Part shown: piece after piece, positions 16,161-24,590 of the stretch
How positions within the stretch are numbered: position 1 is the first letter of the stretch
Layout: the number at the start of each line of letters is the position of its first letter
DNA from: UBA724 sp049596815
GTDB taxonomy: Bacteria; Bacteroidota; Bacteroidia; Flavobacteriales; Flavobacteriaceae
Length of the DNA: 36,876 bases
Direction: 5' to 3'
NCBI GenBank assembly: GCA_049596815.1
Contig: JBMYLY010000007.1
Location: 1 to 36,876, forward strand
The notes under the pieces: generated by a model
The model's input: the letters and a program-made list of their open reading frames with translations, nothing else
Told to the model about the DNA's origin: nothing
Databases searched by the model: none
Program-made: the position numbers and the translations under genes

Positions 16161-17021
16161 TTAGCCATTCAACGCCTCGGCGCCTCCGACAATCTCTAGG
16201 ATTTCGTTGGTAATGGCAGCTTGGCGTGCTTTGTTGTAAGTGAGTTTCAACTGGTCTCTGAGCTCAGTTGCGTTGTCGGTAGCTTTGTGCATGGCCGTCA
16301 TGCGCGCACCATGTTCGCTGGCAAAAGAATCGCGAATGGCTTTAAACAGCTGGGTCTTTAAAGCTTTAGGAATGAGGGTATTTACGATTTCAGATTGTGC
16401 CGGTTCGTAAATATAGTCGGCTGTAGGGGTGTCTTCAGATTGAAGAGGTACAATAGGTAAAAACTGCTCGGCTGTCACCAACTGTGTGGCAGCGTTTTTA
16501 AAACGGTTGTATACCAAATCGATGCGGTCATAAGCACCCGACACAAACAATTTCATGACATCCTCGGCAACAGCAGACACCTGTTCAAAAGTAAGCTGGT
16601 CAAAGACATCACTGCGATTGGCCACTACGTTAAGCTCTTTGCTCAAAATGTCATTTCCTTTTTTCCCGATGGCATACACATCGACTGTTTTGCCGGCATA
16701 TTTGCCTTGTGTTTGGGCTTGCACTTCTTTGATGATGCTAGAATTGAATCCACCACACAAACCACGATTCGAAGTGATGGCCACCAAAAGCACTTTTTCA
16801 ACAGGGCGCTCGGTCGCATAGGTGCTCCCCGAAGCATCCTCAATAGAGGCGCTTAGGTTTTGCAACAATTGTGTCAGCGTATCGGCATAAGGACGCATGG
16901 CCGTAATGGCATCTTGGGCCTTTTTGAGTTTGGCAGCAGATACCATTTTCATGGCACTTGTGATTTGCATGGTAGATGATACCGATGCAATGCGATTCCG
17001 AATCTCTTTTAGGTTGGCCAT
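16161..17021 (-). CDS. atpG: ATP synthase gamma subunit
   Basis: This is the 286-residue central stalk subunit of F1, coupling c-ring rotation to catalysis. The N-terminal helix MANLKEIRNRIASVSSTMQITSAMKMVSAAKLKKAQ and the C-terminal helix SEHGARMTAMHKATDNATELRDQL are the coiled-coil ends of gamma. ITSNRGLCGGFNSSI is the conserved central strand. It is the last ATPase gene of the operon. No atpD or atpC follows, in agreement with the separated beta/epsilon genes known in Bacteroidota. Length and start are normal. Confidence 0.97.
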   Translation of the reverse strand: MANLKEIRNRIASVSSTMQITSAMKMVSAAKLKKAQDAITAMRPYADTLTQLLQNLSASIEDASGSTYATERPVEKVLLVAITSNRGLCGGFNSSIIKEVQAQTQGKYAGKTVDVYAIGKKGNDILSKELNVVANRSDVFDQLTFEQVSAVAEDVMKLFVSGAYDRIDLVYNRFKNAATQLVTAEQFLPIVPLQSEDTPTADYIYEPAQSEIVNTLIPKALKTQLFKAIRDSFASEHGARMTAMHKATDNATELRDQLKLTYNKARQAAITNEILEIVGGAEALNG

Positions 17022-17040
17022 TGGTTCTTAGCGTATGCTT

Positions 17041-18618
17041 TTATTGATAGTTTGCAGCTACATCTTGGGCGACCTTGGTCAGGGTGTCAACAACCTTGTC
17101 TGTCAACTGACCCGACTTGATGGTGTCCAACGCTTTGCGGTGTTTGGTGTTTAACAAGTCCAAATAGCTACGCTCAAAATCTTTTACTTTATCGACAGGC
17201 ACCTGACGCAACAAGTTTTTGGAACCTGCAAAAATGATAGCCACCTGATCCTCCACTGTGAAGGGATCGTTTTGGGCTTGTTTAAGGATTTCCACGTTGC
17301 GACGCCCTTTTTCTATCACGTTGAGCGTGGCAGCGTCTAAGTCAGAACCAAACTTGGCAAACGCTTCCAGCTCACGGAACTGGGCTTGGTCTAGTTTGAG
17401 TGTTCCGGCTACCTTTTTCATCGCTTTGATCTGAGCCGAGCCTCCCACACGCGATACCGAAATACCAACGTTGATCGCAGGTCGTACCCCAGAGTTGAAC
17501 AGGTCGGACTCCAAAAAGATTTGACCGTCCGTAATCGAAATCACGTTGGTTGGGATATAGGCTGATACGTCACCCGCTTGGGTTTCGATGATGGGCAATG
17601 CCGTAAGTGAACCTCCTCCTTTAACTAAGGGTTTGAGAGATTCCGGAAGGTCATTCATGTTCTTGGCGATGTCGTCATCGGCAATCACCTTGGCCGCACG
17701 CTCCAAAAGGCGCGAGTGCAAGTAAAACACGTCCCCCGGATAAGCTTCACGCCCCGGTGGTCGACGCAACAACAAAGACACCTCCCGGTATGCCACCGCT
17801 TGCTTTGACAAATCATCATAGATAATCAAAGCCGGACGGCCTGTGTCGCGGAAATATTCTCCAATAGCAGCTCCAGCGAAAGGAGCATATACCTGCATTG
17901 GCGCAGGGTCAGAAGCGTTTGCGGCAACGATAGTCGTATAGGCCAATGCGCCTTTGTCTTCGAGTACTTTGGCAATAGCAGCTACTGTAGAGGCTTTTTG
18001 GCCTACCGCCACATAAATACAATACACGGGCTCTCCCGCATCGTAAAATTCTTTTTGGTTGAGGATGGTATCGATACAAACCGTTGTTTTGCCAGTCTGA
18101 CGGTCTCCGATAACCAATTCACGCTGACCCCTTCCGATGGGAATCATAGCATCAATAGACTTGATACCCGTTTGGAGTGGCTCATTTACTGGTTGGCGGT
18201 AAATAACCCCAGGGGCTTTGCGCTCCAATGGCATTTCATACAAATCACCGCCCAATGGGCCTTTACCATCAATAGGGTTACCAAGCGCATCTACCACGCG
18301 GCCAACTACGCCCTCACCTACATTGATCGAAGCAATGCGCTGGGTACGCTTTACGGTGTCGCCTTCTTTGATTCCCTTGGATGGGCCCAAAAGGACCACC
18401 CCAACATTGTCTTCTTCCAAGTTGAGTACGATGCCTTCCAATCCAGAATCGAAGGTGACCAACTCACCATACTGCGCGTTGGACAATCCATACACACGGG
18501 CAATACCGTCACCTACTTGAAGAACGCTTCCCACTTCATCGAGTGAGACGCCGGCTTCAAATCCGGTCAATTGTTGCTTTAAGATTGCGGATACTTCCGC
18601 TGCTTTTACCTCTGCCAT
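17041..18618 (-). CDS. atpA: ATP synthase alpha subunit
   Basis: This is the 525-residue non-catalytic nucleotide-binding subunit of the F1 hexamer. The Walker A loop GDRQTGKTT lies near residue 170; ALIIYDDLSKQA is the Walker B region. The alpha signature PAINVGISVSRVGG is present, as is LLRRPPGREAYPGDVFYLHSRLLERAA. The N-terminal sequence EVSAILKQQLTGFE is the part contacting the delta subunit. It lies 4 bases after atpH and 19 bases before atpG. Nothing is unusual. Confidence 0.98.
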   Translation of the reverse strand: MAEVKAAEVSAILKQQLTGFEAGVSLDEVGSVLQVGDGIARVYGLSNAQYGELVTFDSGLEGIVLNLEEDNVGVVLLGPSKGIKEGDTVKRTQRIASINVGEGVVGRVVDALGNPIDGKGPLGGDLYEMPLERKAPGVIYRQPVNEPLQTGIKSIDAMIPIGRGQRELVIGDRQTGKTTVCIDTILNQKEFYDAGEPVYCIYVAVGQKASTVAAIAKVLEDKGALAYTTIVAANASDPAPMQVYAPFAGAAIGEYFRDTGRPALIIYDDLSKQAVAYREVSLLLRRPPGREAYPGDVFYLHSRLLERAAKVIADDDIAKNMNDLPESLKPLVKGGGSLTALPIIETQAGDVSAYIPTNVISITDGQIFLESDLFNSGVRPAINVGISVSRVGGSAQIKAMKKVAGTLKLDQAQFRELEAFAKFGSDLDAATLNVIEKGRRNVEILKQAQNDPFTVEDQVAIIFAGSKNLLRQVPVDKVKDFERSYLDLLNTKHRKALDTIKSGQLTDKVVDTLTKVAQDVAANYQ

Positions 18619-18622
18619 ATCT

Positions 18623-19171
18623 TTATGCTATTGCTTTTCTATTGCTTAACTTCTGCTTGAGTGATTGTAGTTGGCTCGACACACTTGCGTCGTACTGCAA
18701 GTCGTCTAAGCGCAACACGAATCCACCCAAAATATCTTTATCAACCTTGTTGACCAAATCTACTTTTTTGTCGGTCAAGGTTTTTACTTTAGCCATTACC
18801 TCGTCTTGCAATGCAGGACTCAAGGGAACAGCAGTTGTTACAAGGGCTTCTTGTTTGCCCAAATGTTGGTTGTAGAGTTGTTTGAACTTTAACGCCATGC
18901 CGTCCAGATGTGCTGAACGGTTGTTCTCCGCCACGAGTGCCAAAAAGGTTTTCACTAGCGCTGACGAATTTCCAAATACCGCTTGAAGGGTATTGGCTTT
19001 AAGAGATGCACTAATCACCGGGCTGCGCAAAACGGCAGCCAAATCCTCACTGTTTTCGAGGGTGGCATAGATGGCTTCCATATCAGCCGCTACCTGATCG
19101 ACCGCCTTTTTTTCTTGGGCGGTGGCCAACAGGGCTTTGGCATAGCGTATGGCAACTCGTGATCCTTTCAT
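18623..19171 (-). CDS. atpH: ATP synthase delta subunit
   Basis: This 182-residue peripheral-stalk subunit connects the b dimer to the top of F1. The family ends are recognisable: N-terminal SRVAIRYAKALLATAQEKKA and C-terminal KVDKDILGGFVLRLDDLQYDASVSSQLQSLKQKL. It lies between atpF (2 bases) and atpA (4 bases), the normal order. Sequence conservation is otherwise low, as usual for delta. Confidence 0.95.
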   Translation of the reverse strand: MKGSRVAIRYAKALLATAQEKKAVDQVAADMEAIYATLENSEDLAAVLRSPVISASLKANTLQAVFGNSSALVKTFLALVAENNRSAHLDGMALKFKQLYNQHLGKQEALVTTAVPLSPALQDEVMAKVKTLTDKKVDLVNKVDKDILGGFVLRLDDLQYDASVSSQLQSLKQKLSNRKAIA

Positions 19172-19173
19172 AA

Positions 19174-19674
19174 CTATTTAATGCTGACGTCTTTAAGGAG
19201 TTCTTGAACCAACTGCGCTTGTTTTTTGTCTTCCGACAAAACCTCTTTGGTTACCTTTTCGGCGATGCCTATAGAAAGTTCTGCCACCTGATTTTTGAGT
19301 TCGGCCACCGCAGCTTGTTTTTCACTTTCGATAGCGGCCTGGGCTTGCGTCATGATTTGAGCGGCTTGGGCTTTGGCCTCATCTTTGGCGTCATCAATCA
19401 TTTTTTGCTTGAGCTCACGGGCTTCTTTAAGCAATGCCTCGCGTTCTGCACGGGCTTCTTTAAGAATCCGCTCGTTGTCAGCTTGCAAATGTTGCATTTC
19501 AGCACGTGCGGCCTCAGCAGACTGAAGGGCATTTTTGATGCCTTCTTCACGATCATTGATTGCGGTGAGGATGGGTTTCCACGCGAACTTGCGTAACAAC
19601 AACACCAAACCGACAAAAATGAAGGTTTGCCAAATAAAAAGTCCAAACGAAAATTCACCTAATAGCTTCTCCAT
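19174..19674 (-). CDS. atpF: ATP synthase b subunit
   Basis: This 166-residue peripheral-stalk subunit has one N-terminal membrane helix (about 8-27, LFIWQTFIFVGLVLLLRKFAW). A long Ala/Glu/Lys/Gln-rich helix follows (30-160) and forms the right-handed coiled coil: AINDREEGIKNALQSAEAARAEM is the characteristic b-subunit segment. Only one b gene is present, so the stalk should be a homodimer. It lies 60 bases after atpE, with a hairpin in the gap. Confidence 0.96.
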   Translation of the reverse strand: MEKLLGEFSFGLFIWQTFIFVGLVLLLRKFAWKPILTAINDREEGIKNALQSAEAARAEMQHLQADNERILKEARAEREALLKEARELKQKMIDDAKDEAKAQAAQIMTQAQAAIESEKQAAVAELKNQVAELSIGIAEKVTKEVLSEDKKQAQLVQELLKDVSIK

Positions 19675-19697
19675 AGTATTTGTGTTTAAGCCTCATG

Positions 19698-19721
19698 GGG
19701 CAGTACGGCAAAGCACTGCCC
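19698..19721 (-). other. Intercistronic hairpin between atpE and atpF
   Basis: GGGCAGT (19698-19704) and ACTGCCC (19715-19721) form a perfect 7-bp GC-rich stem with a ten-base loop. In the transcribed (minus) direction no T-run follows, so it is not a standard terminator. It sits just after the c-subunit gene, whose product is needed in many copies. An RNA stabiliser, processing site or attenuator is possible. Confidence 0.5.
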
Positions 19722-19734
19722 AAAGGCATATTCC

Positions 19735-19926
19735 TTATACTGCGAATAAAGCGGCAAATCCAATCCCCTCAATAAGGGCGGCTGCAATCAACATTGCGGT
19801 TTGAATCTTTCCATAAGCTTCGGGCTGACGGGCAATAGCTTCCATGGCAGAACCACCGATTCTACCAATTCCCATTCCTACTCCGATGACAACTAGGCCT
19901 GCGCCTACAATTACTGGAATTTCCAT
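19735..19926 (-). CDS. atpE: ATP synthase c subunit
   Basis: This is a 63-residue hairpin of two membrane helices forming the rotor ring. Helix 1 contains the packed glycine motif GVGMGIGRIGGSA, the polar loop is ARQPEA, and the ion-binding carboxylate is E53 in AALIEGIGFAALF. The residue after E53 is glycine, not the serine or threonine used by many sodium-binding rings, so proton coupling is more likely. It lies 37 bases after atpB and 60 before atpF. A short protein with an unmistakable motif. Confidence 0.97.
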   Translation of the reverse strand: MEIPVIVGAGLVVIGVGMGIGRIGGSAMEAIARQPEAYGKIQTAMLIAAALIEGIGFAALFAV

Positions 19927-19963
19927 AATAAATCTAATTTAATTTTTAGTTGTTATAATATCT

Positions 19964-21043
19964 TTAATGTGCTTCGTCATGATGTTCTTCAACTGCAAAC
20001 CCGAAATACAGGGCCGACAGCATGGTAAATATATAGGCCTGTAACAACGCCACCAACAATTCTATGATTGAAATGGCAAAAGCCAACACAAAAGACAGGC
20101 TGCTGCCCAACCAATTGTGAAAAATAAACATCAACCCGATTAAACTCATCAAAACGATGTGCCCTGCTTGAATGTTGGCATACAAACGAATGAGAAGTGA
20201 AAACGGCTTGATGATAACCCCCAACAACTCAATCGGTGCCAATACAATTTTCATCAATACCGGAACTCCGGGCATCCAAAAAATGTGCGCCCAATAGTTT
20301 TTGTTGGCTGTCAGGTTGGTAATCAAAAAGGTGAGTAGGGCCAATCCAAAAGTCACCGCAATGTTTCCGGTCACATTGATCCCTAAGGGGGTTAGCCCCA
20401 ATATGTTCAAAAACCAAATGAAGAAGAATATGGTGAGCAAATAACTCATGTACCTTTTGTGGTGCTTCTCTCCAATGTTGGGAATGGCAATTTCGTCGCG
20501 TATGTACAATATGATGGGTTCAAAAAAGCGCCCTACCCCTGCTGCAATACTGCCATTACGGGCATAGGAGCGGGCCAGCCCTCGGAACAGCAAAAACATC
20601 AGCAAGGCTGTTGCCAACATGGTGACCACGCTTTTGGTAAGAGACAAGTCCAGTGGCTTATTGTTGGTGGGGTGATGTTGGTCGTCGTACGTAATGGTTC
20701 CTTCGGCATCGGTTTTATAAATCTTTCCGTGGTAAAGTTTGTAGTAGGTGCCGTTGGCTTCCACGACTGCTTTGCCGTGCTTGAGCTTGCCAGATGAAAA
20801 TACAACAAGGCCATTGTCCCACAAAATCACAGGCAAAGAAAAGCCGATGTATTTCTTTTTTCCTTCTTCCGTGGTATAGGACCCAATAGAAAAGTCATGA
20901 GTGTCTTCAAGGTGGTGGCGTATGTAGGCCTTAATCTCAGATCTGAGGTCGCCGCCCTTTTCTTTTTCGGGTGCCTCAGATGCAAATCCGAATGTCCCGA
21001 TTAAGATGAAAAAAATCGCTGGAATAAATAGTTTTTTCTTCAT
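19964..21043 (-). CDS. atpB: ATP synthase a subunit, with long N-terminal extension
   Basis: This proton-channel subunit of Fo has its essential arginine in LLIRLYANIQAGHIV. At 359 residues it is about 90-120 longer than the E. coli type. Residues 1-21 look like a signal peptide (KLFIPAIFFILIGTFGFASEA). The next stretch of roughly 110 residues is hydrophilic (KAYIRHHLEDTHDFSIGSY, NGTYYKLYHGKIY) and should lie in the periplasm before the conserved helices begin near residue 130. Such extensions are known in Bacteroidota. It is the first ATPase gene after a -7 box, with a 76-base gap separating it from the DUF6168 gene. Confidence 0.95.
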   Translation of the reverse strand: MKKKLFIPAIFFILIGTFGFASEAPEKEKGGDLRSEIKAYIRHHLEDTHDFSIGSYTTEEGKKKYIGFSLPVILWDNGLVVFSSGKLKHGKAVVEANGTYYKLYHGKIYKTDAEGTITYDDQHHPTNNKPLDLSLTKSVVTMLATALLMFLLFRGLARSYARNGSIAAGVGRFFEPIILYIRDEIAIPNIGEKHHKRYMSYLLTIFFFIWFLNILGLTPLGINVTGNIAVTFGLALLTFLITNLTANKNYWAHIFWMPGVPVLMKIVLAPIELLGVIIKPFSLLIRLYANIQAGHIVLMSLIGLMFIFHNWLGSSLSFVLAFAISIIELLVALLQAYIFTMLSALYFGFAVEEHHDEAH

Positions 21044-21058
21044 GCGAAATTATGGCTG

Positions 21059-21066
21059 CAAATGTA
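21059..21066 (-). promoter_or_regulatory. Putative -7 box of the ATP synthase operon
   Basis: On the minus strand TACATTTG fits TAnnTTTG and lies 15 bases before the atpB ATG, in the only sizeable gap (76 bases) between the upstream accessory genes and atpB. No exact -33 element was found. It suggests that atpB-E-F-H-A-G can be transcribed separately from AtpZ and the DUF6168 gene. Confidence 0.45.
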
Positions 21067-21119
21067 AGGCATTCAACCAAAATATTAAAACCCTTTTTCA
21101 AATATAAATGTGGTTCAAA

Positions 21120-21500
21120 TCAGTCTGTGTTAAGCGCACGAGCTGTCGCAATGACCGTAGTGCTTAATGTTACGATGTAGGGAATAAAAAAAATGGCGAA
21201 TTCACCTCGTGAAAGGTCGCCATCATTGTTGAAAAATGGGTAAAAAAACAAAAAGAAAACAAGGAATTTGAGCAGGCTTCCTCCCAAAAATACATAACCG
21301 GCAATCATAGGTTGGTGGCGATGTGCCAATAATACGGCACTAAAAATCCCAAGACCCAAGAGGTAATTCACCCAGTAGGCGGGCGTCAAAAGATTGTAAG
21401 TGTTGTCGACGTTTGAGATAAAATACTGTTGGTGTAGAAACCAAACTGCCAAAAGGACAGCCAACAGCACAAAACCAAGCCGAAGGATTCGCAATATCAT
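21120..21500 (-). CDS. DUF6168-like small membrane protein
   Basis: This is a 126-residue protein with about four hydrophobic helices (LRLGFVLLAVLLAVWFL, AYWVNYLLGLGIFSAVLLAH, GYVFLGGSLLKFLVFFLFFYPFF, FAIFFIPYIVTLSTTVIATA). I place it in the DUF6168 family found next to the ATP synthase genes in flavobacteria, with moderate certainty. ATG 21500 overlaps the AtpZ stop by four bases; a longer reading upstream only duplicates the AtpZ 3' end. Position between AtpZ/AtpI and atpB suggests it replaces a second AtpI-type assembly factor, possibly for c-ring assembly. That role is inference. Confidence 0.75.
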   Translation of the reverse strand: MILRILRLGFVLLAVLLAVWFLHQQYFISNVDNTYNLLTPAYWVNYLLGLGIFSAVLLAHRHQPMIAGYVFLGGSLLKFLVFFLFFYPFFNNDGDLSRGEFAIFFIPYIVTLSTTVIATARALNTD

Positions 21501-21727
21501 AGGTTCATTCGGTTGAGTTGACGTATTAATACATAAATTGACAAAAACAACCCCGCCATCACACATACCAAAGTGTATGTGTTGTCACCACTGGTGTAGG
21601 TGGCATCTAGCCAACGCCCCAAACGTGCCGAGAAATATAGGATGAGTCCAAGCTGTAACCCATAACCCGTAAACATCGCCCAGCGGGTCAAGGGGGATTT
21701 ATGCGGTTTTTTCTGTGGCTTTTCCAT
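21497..21727 (-). CDS. AtpZ/AtpI family protein
   Basis: This 76-residue protein has two membrane helices: about 16-35 (AMFTGYGLQLGLILYFSARLG) and 50-68 (YTLVCVMAGLFLSIYVLIRQL). The pattern GYGLQLG...GRWLD matches the AtpZ/AtpI family, which helps c-ring assembly or forms a Mg/Ca channel with AtpI. Its start lies inside the 3' end of the bactofilin gene, overlapping 29 bases. The residues encoded in the overlap are basic (EKPQKKPHKSP) and fit the usual cytosolic N-terminus, so the overlap seems real. Its stop overlaps the DUF6168 start. Confidence 0.85.
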   Translation of the reverse strand: MEKPQKKPHKSPLTRWAMFTGYGLQLGLILYFSARLGRWLDATYTSGDNTYTLVCVMAGLFLSIYVLIRQLNRMNL

Positions 21728-22085
21728 GAGCAGGCTGTAAGGATTTCACGGCCTTTTTCATCACACACTGGGCATTGAGCATGGCGCCTACTTCCACAGA
21801 CAATTTTCCGGTGGTGACTTCTCCTTCAACCAATCCCTCGGATTTGATCGAAAGTAAGTTCGAAACTTCTATGTGGCCATTAAAACGCCCCATGATATCA
21901 GAGTTGGTGCAGGAAATCTTTCCGTTGACTACGCCTTCTTTTCCTATGACCACACGGCCTGTGGTTTGGATACTTCCCTCCAAAGTTCCGTCGATCCGAA
22001 AATCAGACTGGGAGTGAATCTCTCCGATGACTTTGGTGTTGGGCTCTATAAAATTGATCTTAACGTTGTTTCTTGAATTGTCCAT
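21699..22085 (-). CDS. Bactofilin (polymer-forming cytoskeletal protein)
   Basis: This 128-residue bactofilin has a short N-terminal segment (1-15, with NFIEPNTKVIGEI) leading into a right-handed beta-helix core (about 18-112). The core is built of short repeats such as GTLEGSIQTTGRVVIGKEG and SEGLVEGEVTTGKLSVE. The Lys/Ala-rich tail follows (MKKAVKSLQPAHGKATEKTA). Bactofilins polymerise without nucleotides and organise peptidoglycan enzymes or polar proteins. It lies five bases after PorW and overlaps AtpZ. The family identification is firm; its partner here is unknown. Confidence 0.92.
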   Translation of the reverse strand: MDNSRNNVKINFIEPNTKVIGEIHSQSDFRIDGTLEGSIQTTGRVVIGKEGVVNGKISCTNSDIMGRFNGHIEVSNLLSIKSEGLVEGEVTTGKLSVEVGAMLNAQCVMKKAVKSLQPAHGKATEKTA

Positions 22086-22090
22086 GGGAA

Positions 22091-24577
22091 TTAAATTTTG
22101 GGTGATGCTATAGCTAAGTTCTTAAAAATCAGTGCGTCTCTGAATTGGGACGTCAAAACTACAAAATTTTTATTCGATCCCAGTTCCTTCATTTCTTTTT
22201 GGATTTGAACACCAAAATCTTGTGCAGACGAAGCGGCCTTAAACCCATGCACCACTAGCAGTTCTAATTCTCGGTTGTATACATCGATCGATGTGCTTAA
22301 AACCCCATCTAGAGATTGAGCCTTTATCCAGTCTGTACAGTTTTGCAGCAGTTGTTGTGTTTGATCGTGTTGGTCTCTGTTTCTAACATATAGCAATTTG
22401 TAGCTCCCTGAAACAGATTGGGTTTTGGTGATTTGTTCAAGCGCGTTTAGTCGGGTTTTGGCGTCGATACCTGCGTTTTGTTTAGGGTAGGATGTTTCTA
22501 CTTCTTTAAGGGCTTCTTTATATATGTCAATCCCGTCAAGTCTGCCGAGGGCCTCCGCACGCAACAATGCAAATCGTGCACGTAGGTCTTGATCTTGTAT
22601 CCCCAATATGGCGTTGGACGCTTGGTCAACAACACATTCAAATTTTTGTTGAGTAAAGAGTTGTTGAGCCTCATTGTAATATTCCTCAAATTCTCCCTCC
22701 AGGGCTTGTGTTGGGTTTGCTATGATTTTGGCATATTGAGAGTCGGGGAATCCTGCCAACAGACGGTCTTTATAATAGGTTGTTTTTTCTCCGTCAGTCT
22801 GCTGTTCTATTTGATACAAGTGATAGAGGGTAGGCAATGTATAATCAGAGGGGGTAGACAAAAGCCTGTTGAGTCGCTCTTTGGCCAAATCGTACACCAA
22901 GAATTGTTCTTTGTAGGCAAGACCTGCTTGGAAAAGAGCTGTGTTGCGCACTTGGGTCAAACTGTCTCTGGCTTCCTCTTTTGGGATTTGAACTAGGTAG
23001 GTCTCAACCAAATAACGTGGGTCTTCAACAGCTTTTTCTGATGATAGGCTGTCGGCAAGCATGCGCTCAGCTGGAGATTGTATGACCTTGGGTTTGGCAT
23101 AGCGCCAATTGTCTTCCAGGGCAATATCACCCCAAATCCGTAAAAAATCGCTTTTGCCTCTGGCCAACTGGGTGCGGTTGTAAAAATAAAAGTCATTTCC
23201 AAAAAAGGAAACATTCGCAGCCAACTGTTGCTGTTCTTGTGCCTTTTGCAAGGAATCTGAGCGTTTGATTTGGGCCACATATTCTGAAAAAAAGCTTTGG
23301 CGTTCTTGGGGTGATTTGTCCATCAGCCCCAAAATACTGTCATTGATCTGAATGTCGTTTTCGTAGGTGATGATATCTTGTAACTTATCGCGCTTGCGTT
23401 TGACCTTTCTGAATTTTCGAGACTTCGCATCGGTTACACTCATGGTGCTATCCAAATAGGCTCCGGAATCTAAAAACAAAGCCCTGTCAAAATGCATGTC
23501 GGCCAAGGTTTCATAGGCCATGGCTTTAAGGTAATTGTCTTGGGTGGGTGTGCGTAAACTCTTGTTCAACAGGCTTTCGGTGGTAAGCGTGTCGCCAAGC
23601 CCCATGTGAAAGACCGCATGGCTGTAATGAATTTTATCCAGAAAATTTTTGTTTTCCTCGTTTTTGGTCAATTTGTCATACGCGGTTTTGGTTGCGGTTT
23701 CAGACAACAAACCGGCATTGAGTTGGTTGAGCGTGGCGTGAATCCAATATGTGCGCGGAATTTTTCTGTTGAAATCAATGACTCTCTGGTAGGCCACAGT
23801 TGCTGAATCGCTATGCCCCAATTGGTCATATAACTGTCCCAAAACATAGGCATATCTTGCCACAAGGTGCCTGTCTTTCTCTAGACGCAATGCCTTTTGC
23901 AGCGGAGTTGTTGCCTCTTGAGGGGAGTTCATAACCAACAAGGCGTTGGCATATGCAGCATAAGCCTGAGCGGTCTCTTCTACGGATAGTGCGCCATTAT
24001 TGATTAAGTTATTGAGTTCATTGGCGGCGCGCTGCTCTTGTTTGAGCTGCAACAATGCCTTGGCGCGCCACAATTGGGCGGCATAAATGCTGTTTGAGTC
24101 TCTGAGCTGGTCAATGATGTAGTTAAAAGCCTCTATGGCTTGCAGATAGCGGCCGTTGTAAAAGCGTGCTTTTCCTAGCAGCATATAGGCTTCATCGATT
24201 TTTTTGTTGCGCTGCACTCCGCCGATAAGCATGCTGTGTTTTTGTACTGCTGCCACCGCCTTGGTTTCTGCACGCGAATAATTGGGATTGGGCGGCGCGT
24301 CCGTTTCATATATGTCGGGCAGCGGAAATGGGTCTACAGGAAGAAGGGTCCAAAAATTGGGCTGATGGGTTTCTGTTTGTGCTTCTATACCTTGGGTAAG
24401 AGCCTCATTGCCATTAAACAATACGTTGTATTGGGTGGTGGTTTGGTGGTAGGCTCTATTGACAAAGCCATCCTTACGGGTGGAACAACCCGCCAACACT
24501 AATAATCCCATCCAAGCAACTACCGCTGTACGCATACTATATAGCATAAACTGAAAAACAGCTTGTTTCGTATGCAT
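22091..24577 (-). CDS. porW: Type IX secretion lipoprotein PorW/SprE
   Basis: This is a very long tetratricopeptide-rich lipoprotein (about 828 residues) of the PorW/SprE family, needed for type IX secretion and gliding. The lipobox is VLAGC, followed by STRKDGFVNRAYHQTTTQYNVLFNGNEAL, a diagnostic block. TPR-type helices fill about 110-380 (AYMLLGKARFYNGRYLQAIEAFNYI, AKALLQLKQEQRAANELNNLI, ARYAYVLGQLYDQLGHSDSATVAYQRV). The middle contains NVSFFGNDFYFYNRTQLARGKSDFLRIWG. ATG candidates are 24577, 24547 and 24535; the last gives the shortest, most typical lipoprotein signal (MRTAVVAWMGLLVLAGC), while 24577 is the first ATG and just overlaps no coding sequence upstream. It lies between the ABC genes and bactofilin. 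Confidence 0.88.
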   Translation of the reverse strand: MHTKQAVFQFMLYSMRTAVVAWMGLLVLAGCSTRKDGFVNRAYHQTTTQYNVLFNGNEALTQGIEAQTETHQPNFWTLLPVDPFPLPDIYETDAPPNPNYSRAETKAVAAVQKHSMLIGGVQRNKKIDEAYMLLGKARFYNGRYLQAIEAFNYIIDQLRDSNSIYAAQLWRAKALLQLKQEQRAANELNNLINNGALSVEETAQAYAAYANALLVMNSPQEATTPLQKALRLEKDRHLVARYAYVLGQLYDQLGHSDSATVAYQRVIDFNRKIPRTYWIHATLNQLNAGLLSETATKTAYDKLTKNEENKNFLDKIHYSHAVFHMGLGDTLTTESLLNKSLRTPTQDNYLKAMAYETLADMHFDRALFLDSGAYLDSTMSVTDAKSRKFRKVKRKRDKLQDIITYENDIQINDSILGLMDKSPQERQSFFSEYVAQIKRSDSLQKAQEQQQLAANVSFFGNDFYFYNRTQLARGKSDFLRIWGDIALEDNWRYAKPKVIQSPAERMLADSLSSEKAVEDPRYLVETYLVQIPKEEARDSLTQVRNTALFQAGLAYKEQFLVYDLAKERLNRLLSTPSDYTLPTLYHLYQIEQQTDGEKTTYYKDRLLAGFPDSQYAKIIANPTQALEGEFEEYYNEAQQLFTQQKFECVVDQASNAILGIQDQDLRARFALLRAEALGRLDGIDIYKEALKEVETSYPKQNAGIDAKTRLNALEQITKTQSVSGSYKLLYVRNRDQHDQTQQLLQNCTDWIKAQSLDGVLSTSIDVYNRELELLVVHGFKAASSAQDFGVQIQKEMKELGSNKNFVVLTSQFRDALIFKNLAIASPKI

Positions 24578-24590
24578 AGATAGTGAAGTT

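Noticed and set aside
17998..18546. A 182-codon open frame on the + strand inside atpA
   Set aside because: It is antisense to the highly conserved alpha subunit and has no family resemblance.
19735..19926. Sodium-type c subunit
   Set aside because: The residue after the ion-binding E53 is glycine and the helix 1 partner glutamine pattern is not seen, so proton coupling is the simpler reading.
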